Shown one piece after another: positions 11,601 through 23,489 of a DNA stretch of 64,000 nt. The notes under the pieces are model-generated. The model did not search any database, was not told the DNA's origin, and saw only the letters and a list, made by a program, of their open reading frames with translations. Every line of letters starts with the position of its first letter. Within the stretch, counting starts at the first letter, position 1. The stretch spans positions 3,522,001-3,586,000 of the forward strand of contig JAJTWR010000263.1 of NCBI GenBank assembly GCA_021613335.1, given 5' to 3'. This DNA comes from Whitmania pigra (Eukaryota; Annelida; Clitellata; Hirudinida; Haemopidae). The position numbers and the translations under genes are program-made.

Positions 11601-14600
11601 AATGATGCTAAATTGATTTAAAATGATTTCAATTGTTGTAATATCAACATTGACTAAGATGATTTAAATGATAACCTGGCTTTATTAAGAGTTGTTTTAG
11701 CCATCTTGAGCTCACTCTCCAGCAGAGAAATTGTATTTTCTTGTTGGCCACACTTGCTTTCCAACTCTTTTTTCAACTTTCCAAATGAGTTCTGAATATT
11801 CATGACGTCCCTCTGCTGTGCTGAAATTTTTTCAAGAAGCTTCGCCCTATCTCCTTCATTGTTGTTTATAAGCTGTTTGAAACCATATTTAATCCACTTA
11901 GTTATTGTTCTTAATGTTTAAGTAGAAATAATTTATATTCAATTCTCACCTCTTGTTTCTCATTCTCAGCTGCCAACAGCTGTTGTTCCTTAATTTGTTT
12001 TACAGCACTAACTTCCTCCTTCATCTTCTCTTTCTCTCTCTCTAATTTTGTTAGAATTTCACTTTTTTCATCTGAAAACCTCTTGCAGAGATCATTGTAT
12101 TCTCTTTCAAAGTTCTCCCTCATTTGATCCTACAGCAGCATTTAATTTGTATAAACGTAACTTCAATTAAATTACCAGTTATGCACTAAAATAACAAAAT
12201 AAAGAATCCATCTGACCTTTTCCTGAGACATTTTATCAATGTTTCCATCCATTGTTGACTTAAATTGCTTCATCATCTCCTGATAAGCTGCATCTTTTTC
12301 ACAAAGTCTTTCCTCCATCACTTTTTTCAATGCTTCATTCTTCTCCATCGACACATCAACTTCTTGAGTAAGTCGTGTCACCTCGTCTGAAATTTCAGAT
12401 CATTTGTTGCACATCACCTTGCAGCTATAGAAGCTTTGTTTCTAGCAATTTATTTCTTTCGAAATAAAATCGCTCAAAAATACTATAATGCTTTAACTAT
12501 AATAATAAATATAATAATACATTAAAATATTTATAATCAAACAACATGCTTGTTCTCATTTGATGTAATTTATAAATTTATTTAGCATAAATTAAAGAAT
12601 GAACAACTACCATTCAAATTCTCTAGTTTCAGCTCTAATTCATGATTAATTCCCTCCAGCCTTGAAGCTTTTTCTTCCAGGCCCAAGATCTCAGAATTCA
12701 ATTCATCGCATTGCATCTCCAAACGTTCCTTATCCAACTTCAGATTGATTGCTTCCTGAAAGATGTTTCAAGTTCCAACTTTGAAAAGTGGTTAAAAATA
12801 TTTTGCCTCAAAACATTAAAAGTAAAATGTGCTGAACTCCAGCACAAGTGAAAAATAAGCCTACTTCGTTTAAACGTCTGACATCTCTCTCCAAGTTGGT
12901 AGCCTGCAAAATTAAATCCATTTTCTCCTTTGCAAGCTCCTCCTTGTCCTTCCCCAGTTTCATCAGCAACTCATTCTGTCTTTCTAAGTCCCTGAAGATG
13001 AAATGTATTATTAGCTTGCATCCTCACAAGCTACTTTTGTAAATAATCCATTTGTAAAGATTTAGTAAATAATTTGCAAACACCAGGTTAAATGCCTTAA
13101 ATGATTATATGAATTGTCAACATCCATTCAACCACCCAATCCTCTTACATCTTTGCAGAGGAACACTCCTCAGTGATTTCCATTTTCTGCTTCAAAGCAG
13201 CTTCCATTCTCTCCACATTCTTTTTATTTTCATCCATCAACAAGTGGAAGTCATTTTCAAGCTTCTCTTTTGATTCTTTTAGGACACGATTTCCATATTC
13301 TAAGCCTTCAAAGATTAATTAATAATAATAATAACAATAAATTTATAAACGCCATGTGTGTAGCGTCAGAGGCGCCAAATAAATGACTATTTAATAACTA
13401 AATATAAATAATTAGTAAATAACAAATATGTTGATCTCATTACAACAGCAATTAGTTATGTCGTTGTTATAGTTAATACAGTAATAGCTCTGTCATTTAC
13501 AACACATAAACATGCTTCCATTAAATTCCTACTTTGAATATTCTTATTTAGATGTTAAGTTTATTAAATTCTTGAAGGAAACAAAACCAACTTGATTTTT
13601 GTGCTTCCAACTCGTTCTTGTCGCTTTCCAGTTGGTTGAGAACATCTCTCATGTTGCTCTTTTCCTGCTCCAATTCAGACTTCTCGAGCATCCAGGTGGA
13701 TCTCTCACCTTCCAGCTTCAATACAATCAACATCGATTTAAGTCGTATTAACAGCAATTTTTTTATATTGAAAATCATTACTAAAGTTTTATGCATCAAA
13801 TACTTGGAAATTGATTAATTAATGCATCTCAAGGTTGAACATAGTTGTGTCATATGTGACAGTTGTGACATATGATAGGAAATGTTCAAAACTGATGTGA
13901 AACCTTCTTCAAATACATCTTCAGGTCGACATTGTCGTTACCAATATCCTCTTGAAGGCACTGAAGCCTCATCATGGCTTCTCTGAGAGCAGCACATTCG
14001 TGTTGATGTTTGCTCAAGTTCAACTCTAGTTCACCTTTCAACTGGGTTGTTTTAAGGAGAACATTTTCTGAAATTGTGACAATAATAAGATAAAAATATT
14101 TTAATGCTCTTGGTGAGTTTAAGTGAATGACTGAACGAAAAATAAGATAAAAATATTTTAATGCTTTTGGTGTGTTTAATTGAATGACTGAACAAACCCA
14201 AATCTTTCTTTTCCTGTTCAAGAAGTTCAAGTCTCAACGAGGTTTTGTGAAGGTGTTCCTTCAGGCCAACAAGTTCTTCCTTTAATTTCACAATGTTTTC
14301 TTCACTTTGCTCCAATGATGCATGACTGTACCAATTAGGAAGCATTAATTCATGAAATTAGTTGCCCAATTATTTATGTTATTACTACACAACATATCAT
14401 AAAATTAAATAATTGCTGAATCAAGATTTCTAAGAAGATAAATTGCACTGTAAGACACCATCAAGTTATGTTTTTGATAAGAAATCAATTATTTAAGATG
14501 CTAAATCTTAATTTATTTTTTTACTGATCAATAAATAGGTTCAGATTCTTTTTATTGCAGGAGAGATGTAATAATAATAATGTGAAAAAATACAAACTTT

Positions 14601-17600
14601 CTCTCTTTTTCTTTCATCAGTCGTTCCTTCTCGTTAAGTAGCCCTGTTTTTTCATCGTTCAGAGAATCTTTGCTTCGTTGCAGTTCCGTATTGTTACTCA
14701 AAAGCTTCCTGTTGTCCTCATTTGCACCTTCAAGTTGCTTTGACAGACTTTTCCTCAACCCATCCAATCTTTCAATTTCAAATTTCGATTGGTCAAATGC
14801 CATCTTTACGTCTTCATAAGAATTCTCGAGTTGAGAGTGATTGGCCATTCTGAAAAGTGTAAGTTTCTCAAGAAGTAAGTTGCAGCTTCTTTAAAAAATT
14901 ATTTTAAACTAGAAATTAATGATGATTGACATTAAACATTTTCTGCATTCCTGCCAATTGAACATTGAATCAGTATCAACCAGTCAATCGACTTACAACT
15001 TCCTCTTTTCTTCTTCCATGGTTTCCAGACTCCTCCTCACATCGTTCCTTTCTGCATTAAGATCCTCCACTCTCCTAGTGAGATTGTAGTTCTGATCAGA
15101 CAGGTTCAACAGTCTGCTCTTCAGGTCGAGCACTTCCATCTGTTTCTTGTGAATCATCGACTGGAAAACTTCAAGCGGTGAATCCAAACGTTTCACTTTC
15201 CCACTTTGGTAATAGCTGTTGAGGTCATTGTTGTTGTTGTTGTTGCTATTTTGATTACCATGGTGACGAACAGGTGAAGTAGAATGTGATCTGCTGTTGT
15301 TTTGTGTTGATTTTCTGCCATGTTGAGCATCTGGATCACCTGCGGCCAAAGAATAACAAATTGCTATAATTACTTGAAATTAAATTAATTACAATAAAAT
15401 AGCTCATTTTAAAACTTTCATTTACTTTTGGAATGTTCTTCTTCACTCTCCTCACTTCCATAGCTGTTGAGATGGTCAATACTTTTTGATAAACCATTCC
15501 TCGACTTCCTTGTCTCTCCCAAGCGACTTCTCCTTCCTCCAGAATTCTTCACCACCTTCTCATACGCTTCCACTTGATTTTCAAGAGTAGAAAGTTTCAT
15601 TTTGAGGAGGACTATTGAGTCATCTTTCTCTGAGATCGCAGTTTTCAGTCTCTCTATCTCGTGGTTTAATTCTCTAGATCTGATTGTTGAATGTTTATAT
15701 GTAATTTAGTTAGTAACTCAAATGTTCATAACGATTCCCTTGTGAATAATGACTATTATGCTAAGTTATGATATAACCATCAGAAGATAACAATCAACCT
15801 CTCATGCTTCTGTGAATGTAACGAAGTCAACTCCTCCCTTAACTGACGTAATTCTTCATTCTTCTTGTCCAACCTGCCTCTCATTTCTTCCTTGTCCAAT
15901 CTCTCTTTCTGATTAACAGCAACAATAATAATTAGCATAACATATCATTACATTTATTTATTTTAATAACAACTATAAGCCTAAACAATGACAATGCTTT
16001 AAAAGAATGAAAAAGGATGTTCAAAATATAAAACTACCATCACCAACTTCATATCATCATCAACTTCACATCATCACCAACTTCACATCATCACCAACTT
16101 CACATCATCACCAACTTCACATCATCATCATCACCATTACAACTAAAAAATTTGTTCACCTCATTTTCAATTTCAAGGTTTTTTGAATTTTTCGAGAGAC
16201 CGAGGCATGCATTTTGAGTCATTCTTGAGATGCGAGACATTTCACTCGTCATGTTTGCAACATCTCGATCTGTTGCAGTTCTGATCGAGTCAAAGTTTTT
16301 CCTCAGTGAAGAAACAGCTTTCCACAAGGACATCAATTTTTGATGGTTCGATACATGTAATTCATCCTGCAACTGGTCATCCATAAGAAACTTTACAATC
16401 AACAATTAATTAAATTTAATATAAACCAAATTTTCAAAATAACATGGAATAAATAATAAATGAAAATAATAAATGTAACTATATCAACTATCTAGTTTGT
16501 CACCTGTTTGTCTTTTCCCCAATCATATTGCTTCATCTCAAGATCTCTCACAAGACTGGATAGTCTTTGAACTTCAGAATTCAATGCTTTGTTTGAAGCA
16601 TTTGATTGGTTGAGTTGTTCTTGGAGCATCTCATTGATGTGAACGAGATTGTTAGCCCTAAATGCAAAACAGTCACAATGACAATTTATGGTTGTTTCAA
16701 GGTTGTGTTAAAAAGACAAGATGAACTCACCTGTGGACTTCTTCATCAACTCTTCTCAGAAGCTGTTCAAACTCTCTTGACTGCTCTACGTGATTTCTTT
16801 GCAGCTCAAGTAACTTTAATAACATTTCGAATATTGCATTTAAAAATATCATATTTCGCCACAATGTTGAGTGCAACAAAGCAAACAAGATTCCCCTTAA
16901 ATGGAATGATAAGTGATATTGTTATTGATACGCATGCATGTACTTGTACGGAAATAAATGCAAGATTAAATTAAGCAAACAAAGAAATGAACAAAATTAC
17001 AGGTTTCTGGTTTGAAGCAGATCGAAGATTCAGTTCCCTCATGGTTTCTTCCAATTCAGTGCATCTCTTTTTGTATTGCAACACCTGATGAGAAGTTAAA
17101 TGAGATGAGATGAAAATGTTAATTTCTCAGAAAATATGGAGCTCTCGACGAGTTCGTTCTACAAAGTTACAACTTCTAAGCCAAGCCTGTAGATGCCAAG
17201 CCAATTTGAAACTTGGCCTACTTAATTCAAGATCGGCTGTTAAAAAGGCCGCCCTCATTAAAGACAGCATGCATGATGGGGCGTTTGACGTCTTCGTTTT
17301 GACTGAAACTTGGATACCGTCCGACGCCCCTGGATGCATCATGCATAGTCTCGCTCCTGACAGCTTCATCACCGTTCATCAACACCGTGGATCTTCAAAC
17401 GACAAGCGCGGAGGTGGCATAGCTGTCATTCACCGTCATGAATTGAAGTCCACCAACATCGTATCTCCTGCTCATGCTGAATTCGAAGGCCTCCACCTCA
17501 AGTTCAACAATCGCAAGACATCATTCATCATATCATCCTTATATCGTCCACCTGGCCCCGTCACGTCATCTTTCTTAAAAGAGTTTGAAGACCTCATCGA

Positions 17601-20600
17601 GTTTATTTCTTCCCACAACCTACCCTTCATCATTTGTGGAGACTTCAACGCCGCTGGTTCAGGTACCATCATTGATGAACATCTAGAAAAACTGATCGAC
17701 TCCCATGGACTCATCCAACATGTAACTTCTCCAACTCACTCCAAAGGCCACACGCTAGATCTGCTCATCACCCCATCATCACACGATAGCCTCGTCTCAA
17801 GTATAGAAATAAAGGAAGTCACCTACTCTGATCATCATCTCATCTCCTGCAATATCTCCGTTGACAAACCTCCCCCCTCCACCCGTATCATTCATTGCCG
17901 TAGCCTCAGAAGAATCGACTTGGACGTTTTTGAGGAAGACCTTCTTCGCCTTTCTGAAGAACTCCTAATCAGCGATCTCGACACTGACGGCTTCGCCACA
18001 CAGGTCCATAAATCTCTAGAGGAGCTCCTCGACAGACACGCCCCAATCAGGAAGTTTTCCATTCGTGTCGGTCACCATCCTAATTACCAGCTCTCTCATG
18101 AAGCAATCGAGGCAAAGAAAAACTGCCGGCACTTGGAACGTCGCTATCTTCGTCAACGCAATGACGCCGCCAGGCAACTCTACAAGTCTGCCAAGGAAAC
18201 AGCCAAGATTGCAATCCTAAACTCAAGGGCCTCCTCCATCAAGGAAGAACTCAAGTCTGATGTAAATCCCCGTTCCATGTGGCGCTCTCTTCACAAATTG
18301 CTTCACAGCCGTCCTCCTCAATATTATACCGACGATGAGTGCTCAAACTTGGTCAATTCTTTTAACTCTTTTTTCATCTCAAAGATTACCAAAATCCACG
18401 AATCAATCGCCAACACCCTCGCCTCATCAACCATCTCATCTTTTCCAGCCAGGCAATTCTCAGGCACCCCAATCTCGGTCCTAAAACCTGTGTCTTCGGA
18501 AGAGGTTCTCAAGCTTATTCCTCCCCTCCAGTTGAACTACTCGCCGGTGTTCCTCAAGGCTCTGTCTTGGGACCTTTGCTTTTCACAACCTATACTTCAC
18601 CTTTGTCTAACATTATTCTTAACCTCAACATATCCTTCCATCAATACGCCGATGACACAAGTCTTTGCTCTATTCTTTCCAGCCATAACATCACAGATCA
18701 ACTCGAGAATTTGATTGGCATCTCGTTAACTTTCTCCAACTGAATCCTCAGAAATCTGAAATTATGTTTATTGGCACACCCACTCGCCTCAAAACTCTGT
18801 CGCCTCCTCTTTCTATAAGCATCGCTGGCACCCTCCTTCCTTCCTCTACTACACTCAAGCTTCTTGGTGTTATTTTTGATTCACACCTCACCTTTAAAGA
18901 ACATTCCGCTTCTATTATCAAATCCTGCAATCATCTCATCTGGGCTATCCGGCACATCCGTCCTCTACTTTCCGTTGATACAACTTCCGCCCTTGCACGC
19001 TGCCTTGTTCTCTCTCGCTTAGACTATTGTAACTCTCTTCTTTATGGCACATCTGCTTCTTTAATTCAATCTTTGCAGCGCGTTCAAAACAAGCTTGCCA
19101 AGCTCGTCCTCATCAACTCTACCCTCAATAGCATGGACCGTCTGAAAAAATTGCACTGGCTACCTATCCATAGTCGTATCACTTTCAAAATCGCCCTCAT
19201 GACATATCACACTTTAGCAACATCCACCCCACCTTATCTCCATCATCTACTACATCGTCGCCAAACATCTGGTCTTCGTTCATCGTCAGCCACTCAACTT
19301 CACCAACCGGTACATAAATCATCCCTCCCAAACAGAGGCTTCTCGTACGCCTCTCCAGCTGTCTGGAACAGACTTCCTTCTACCGTCAGAGCCCAGCCAT
19401 CCCTGGAGCTCTTCAAACGCCACCTGAAGACCCATCTCTTCAGGACTTCATGGGACAGCGAAGACACAAGGCGCCTCCGACGCTACGCAAACGGCGCTTT
19501 ATAAATTAATTATTATTATTATTATTATGCAAGAAATAAACAAAACCACTTTAACATTTCTGCTAAATGCATTGGGCATTAATAGTAAATAACACAATGG
19601 GTTAAAAAAAATAAAACTCAACAGTTTCTTAGACTATTAATTCAAAGCTCAAACCTTTGTCTGAAGTTTTTCAACCAGCAAAACGTGTTTCTGCTGACTC
19701 TCTTGATAAGCCTGAAGTTTCCTTTTGTAGTCCAACTTCTCCTCATTCAGTGTCCTTCTGAGTTCTGCATTTTGTCTCAGGAGAGAAACAGAACCTCCAG
19801 AAGTTTCAGTGTCATCAGACGAATCTGCATTGTTTCCAATGTTTGACCTTCCATGGATTGTCCTCAAGGTCGACTCAAACTGTGGTGGTTCATTTTTAGT
19901 TCATTAAAAACTGCCTAGAAGCACTAACATCAGGTGCATTGTTAAAATACATTGCATTAAATTCAATGGAGATACCAATCAATATAGCTAGAACTTATTT
20001 AAGCTCATCATATTCGCAAGATTGGTGCACCAAATTAACAAAGCAATGCACCATCCATTAGTTAAATGCCCCTATAGCAACAACGGATTTCAATCATTCA
20101 TTGAGATGATTACACGAAATGTCCAAACAAATGATTGAACAAAAGAACAAAAACAAAGGAGTCTATTCAAACTAATTAATAAGTCCCAGTTCATTGAATA
20201 ATAATTACATTCCCTAAGCAAGCAAGTTTCAGCCTGTTCAGGCAGATTACGTAATAAAGAGAGCTTCATTACCATGGTAATTATTGACACTTTTGTGGAT
20301 CTAAAACTCCACCTTTAAGCAGATTTTATTGTAAATTAAAATAAATTTCATTGTTAACATCATTGCTTGGGAATATAATATAATATTATGTAATGTAATA
20401 GTCATTTTTATTTAAATCTGTATAATTCCTGTTAATACAAGCAGAGCACATTGATTATTGGGTCAAAGTTTAACTAATGCAAATATTTAGTTTAAAAATT
20501 TATTTATAAGTAATAAATTATCAATATTATGAATTAATTATTATTATATTATACTGTAAGTTTAAATGAATTTAATTAATTAAAATGAAATTAATTTAAA

Positions 20601-21383
20601 AATTAGTGAATGCATTACATTAAGCTTGCTAAATGAAGCCTATGATAAATTAATTCAAAAATTTAAATAAAATTATGAATAATTATAATTTATCCATATC
20701 AAACATTCAAAAATTTTAAAATAAAGCATTTCACTCCATTCATAAACATACAAATGTATTTGCAATGATGTTATTCATATAATAAAAACACTGAAATTAG
20801 GTTACCCTTCCACTCATATCACTGTACTTGATAGCAATATCATCTCTTTCAGAAACAACATTGGCCAGAAGATGCTCCATTCTGTCAAGCTCTGATTTTA
20901 AAAGTTTGTTTTCTTCTTTCAATCTCTCTTCAGCAAAAGATTTCATCCTGTCTTTGAGCTCAGAATGGTCCCAAGAATGGCTTCCAAAACTCTTTGTGAT
21001 GATTTCTCTAACTCCAGCTGGAATATTTGATTCTCCTACACCAGAAACAGCAATACCCTCTTCTGACATTCCAAAATCTGGCAACTCTTCAATTTCAATT
21101 TCCTTCAGAACAATAGTTAATAATATTTGTAATACACATAAACATACTTAATTACTAAATTTAACTTTAAAAAATCAGTCGCGCTTATCCAATTAATAAG
21201 ACATTATTATGAATTAAAAACTAAACTAATATTTAATATCGACTTCCTAGTAAATATTTAACATAAGCCAAGAACTAGTATTCGACACGTTTAAAACATT
21301 TTAAACCGACGTATAATATGATGTTTCAATTTAACCTTTGCAGCTTCTTCCAATTGTGGACTCTCTGCGCCTCTTTCACCCAT
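5604..21383 (-). CDS. CROCC: Rootletin (ciliary rootlet coiled-coil protein)
   Basis: Structural protein of the ciliary rootlet and of centrosome cohesion. The start is ATG at 21383-21381 ([16 protein letters not shown], in-frame stop upstream). Exons 5' to 3', by phase: 21383-21336, 21102-20806, 19879-19655, 17084-17001, 16804-16731, 16657-16504, 16390-16160, 15908-15799, ~15682-15426, 15339-14997, 14849-14597, ~14326-14198, ~14068-13904, 13715-13592, ~13305-13152, ~12992-12867, ~12755-12612, ~12388-12217, ~12130-11951, ~11873-11677, ~11561-11384, ~11300-11112, ~11010-10767, ~10436-10040, ~9926-9766, ~9543-9421, ~9352-9190, ~8570-8391, ~8322-8184, ~7918-7780, ~7397-7264, ~7203-7003, ~6558-6409, ~6201-6062, ~5897-5604. 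The N-terminal rootletin domain shows [32 protein letters not shown] and [10 protein letters not shown]. Nearly everything after is heptad coiled coil. The C-terminus ([37 protein letters not shown]) matches the rootletin end, followed by a Ser/Arg/Lys tail. Estimated length is near 2,000 residues, as in the family. Confidence 0.9.
7965..8163 (-). mobile_element. tRNA-derived SINE, copy 1 (rootletin intron)
   Basis: On the minus strand the 5' end carries a tRNA-like head. The A-box-like stretch is TTAGCCGAATGGGTAACGCG and the B-box-like stretch is TGTTTGAAACCC. A non-tRNA tail follows and ends in ATATGGCGCTATATAAAAG and an ATTACA-rich run. A second copy lies at 51995-52125 and a tail fragment at about 13340-13385. 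The head folds poorly as a true tRNA, so this is a retroposon, not a tRNA gene. Confidence 0.7.
13330..13385 (-). repeat. SINE tail fragment
   Basis: The words aaatttataaacgccatg and tagcgtcagaggcgcc match the 3' tail of the SINE at 7965-8163 (tatagcgccatatac, gggtcagaggcgc). Only the tail is present, in a rootletin intron next to a short AAT run. Confidence 0.5.
16030..16135. repeat. Minisatellite, unit about 18 bp
   Basis: Tandem copies of CATCACCAACTTCACATC with small length variation, in a rootletin intron just downstream (gene sense) of the exon ending at 16160. There are about five copies. Confidence 0.85.
17110..19530 (+). mobile_element. L2/CR1-like LINE, internally deleted, antisense in a rootletin intron
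   Basis: The first part (about 17200-18530) encodes an apurinic-type endonuclease. Motifs seen are [40 protein letters not shown] and SDHHLISC. The reading then jumps directly to the middle of a reverse transcriptase ([23 protein letters not shown]) near 18540-18680. The fingers region between the endonuclease and GVPQGS is therefore missing. Two further frame breaks follow before the thumb/C-terminal part at 18764-19504 ([44 protein letters not shown]). The element ends in an ATT microsatellite (19508-19527), typical of L2-type 3' ends. It is inactive and inserted opposite to the host gene. Confidence 0.85.
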
Positions 21384-23480
21384 ACTCTGATGTGTCTTCC
21401 TCTAACTCACCTGCCTCTTAAACTCCGACAATTTCCAAATTCGTTGCCAATGAAGCTAAAACTAGGAGGAGTCAAATATGCTAATTGTCACAACCTTATT
21501 GGATGTTTTAAATTCTAAACTTTAGTATAATGAGTAAGTCGTTAATTTAATTTGCTATTGCAGTTATCGTTTAAAATTTAAAATGTACAATATAAAAACC
21601 ATTATTATTCTTGATTTTACCATGAGTAAAAATTAGATTAAATTAGACTTAAGTTTTGAACCAGACTTAAAAACCGCGTTGTCAACTATTATATGTATGA
21701 CACTGCATAAATTAGTGACTTATTGTCATGGAAATTAAAAATAAGTTGTAAAACGTGTTCTATAATAATGTGACTTTAATTTGGCACTTCTAGATATTAC
21801 AAATTTCCAAGTAAGATCAAGGACCTTACTTGAGGGCCAGAGTAGACTTTAGACTAGACGCAAAAAAGATCAACTCCTAATGTTTTATGAGGGTTTGCTC
21901 TCCCACCTGAATTTTCGCCAGAAGCAAAAAATGTCGTCTCTTCAAGTTGTGCGAGGGTAAAAGAGAGTTGCGCTTTTTAAAAAGCTGAAAGGACTTCCCG
22001 TATGATACATATCATCATTTCATCATGTTTTCACCCTTACAGGCAAGTCATCCAGCCACAGCTAAGAAGCTCCAGTAGTGTTATTTTTCCCAAAAATAAG
22101 GCAGGGTCTTAAATTATTTTGTTTCTCCAAAAGACGCGCCACGGCTTTTTTAAAGGGTATCTTATAATGTCATAATCAACAATCCACCAGAATAATTTTT
22201 CACGTTACACAAATTATTGAGCTACAAGAGGCAAGGAGCATGGTTTTAATCATTTAGTAATGTTACAAGAATGCTTTAAAATCCTTCAAATAGAGTTTTT
22301 TTAATCGGTCAAATCGGTCATATCAACTTCTTCTGGATCCTGGATCACTACAGATCTCCAAATTCTGTATTCCCGCTTGACTTTCTTGCGAATCCATTTC
22401 CTGCAAAACCATTGGTCTCAATCTCTCATGTTTAGCAAGAAAACACTCCTTAAATTGGTATTTCTTATTCTGTACAGTAGTACAGCTGTCGGTGATTTTA
22501 CATACTGAATTCTGAACCTAACTCACAAACCAAGCATGTTAGGCTTCACTGGCTTTATGATCCACCATTACATTTCTTATCATTTCCCTCACTGAATTAA
22601 GAAGATTCCGATGGAACCGTATTTCAATTGGATGTCTGTTTACCGCATCTGCTTACCCACTTATATTTTACGTACAAATACATGCAGTAATTATAAGTTT
22701 TATTATCGGTACTTTATTATATTAATATTTTCCTAAACTTTACTTACATTAAATTAATAACTTATAATTCAACATGTTATTGTGATGCAACACACATCTG
22801 GTGCGAACATAAATGTCGGCTGACAATCTTGTTTGGGAGGAAACACTATATAACCTCAATTGCATAGCTAGATTTGAAATATACCCCTCAAAGTCAGGGA
22901 CGCCATTTAGGGGGCAGCGGGTTGTGGGCTATTTTGTGAATCACTCCTACCTCGCAGATTATAAATTCCGAATTTTCTTTTTGGCAGTAGAAGATTCGGA
23001 AAATTTATCGCCGAAACATCCACCCTAATGCCATTTTAGGATCATCCTATTTTCTTTTATTTCTGATGTTAAAGACATTTCTATCATTAAATAAACGAAA
23101 TTTTGCAAGAAAAAGTTTAATTAATAAATCAATTTGAACTTCGTAACAAGATAAAGTTGTAGTCAAATATAATAATTTTTTAATCTTGAAAAGGCCCCAT
23201 TTTTTGAAAAATTATCATAGCGGGGGAGCGGCCGCTGCAAATCACTCAAATTTTAGTATGTTATGCAAATAGTGATTCTAATATCAGTTTTTTTTTTAGA
23301 AATGTTACTTTCATAATTATTAAAAAAAATCAAAAGAAACGAAACATCAAAAGTCAATAATAACAACAGTTTTTTTTTACAAAGAGTTATAAAACTACAT
23401 TCCTATTTGTTCTATTATCTTAAAAATCATTGAGCAACTTAACTTAATCCATTCATTTCTAATTATAATGATTTAATACT
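21384..23480. other. Intergenic region upstream of rootletin, repeat-bearing
   Basis: Contains the rootletin 5' flank, a copy of a dispersed repeat at 21830-21990, and unresolved transposon-like pieces. One is CAGGGACGCCATTTAGGGGG at 22896, which looks like a hAT end without a clear partner. No convincing exon for the downstream plus-strand orphan exon was found here. A minus-strand run near 22490-22310 reads KKYQFKECFLAKHERLRP but is not identifiable. Confidence 0.4.
21830..21990 (+). repeat. Dispersed repeat family, copy 1
   Basis: Shares word order with 31310-31530 and, inverted, with 43500-43570: a GACTTTAGACTAGAC-type box, then CAAAAAAGATCA, then CTCTTCAAGTTGTGCGAGGG. Termini are not defined and no coding capacity is seen. 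Probably a non-autonomous transposon. Confidence 0.45.
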
Positions 23481-23489
23481 TTAAAATCC

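Noticed and set aside
21908..21960. Possible first exon MSSLQVVRG for the orphan exon at 27131
   Set aside because: The sequence belongs to a dispersed repeat found at three other places in the window.
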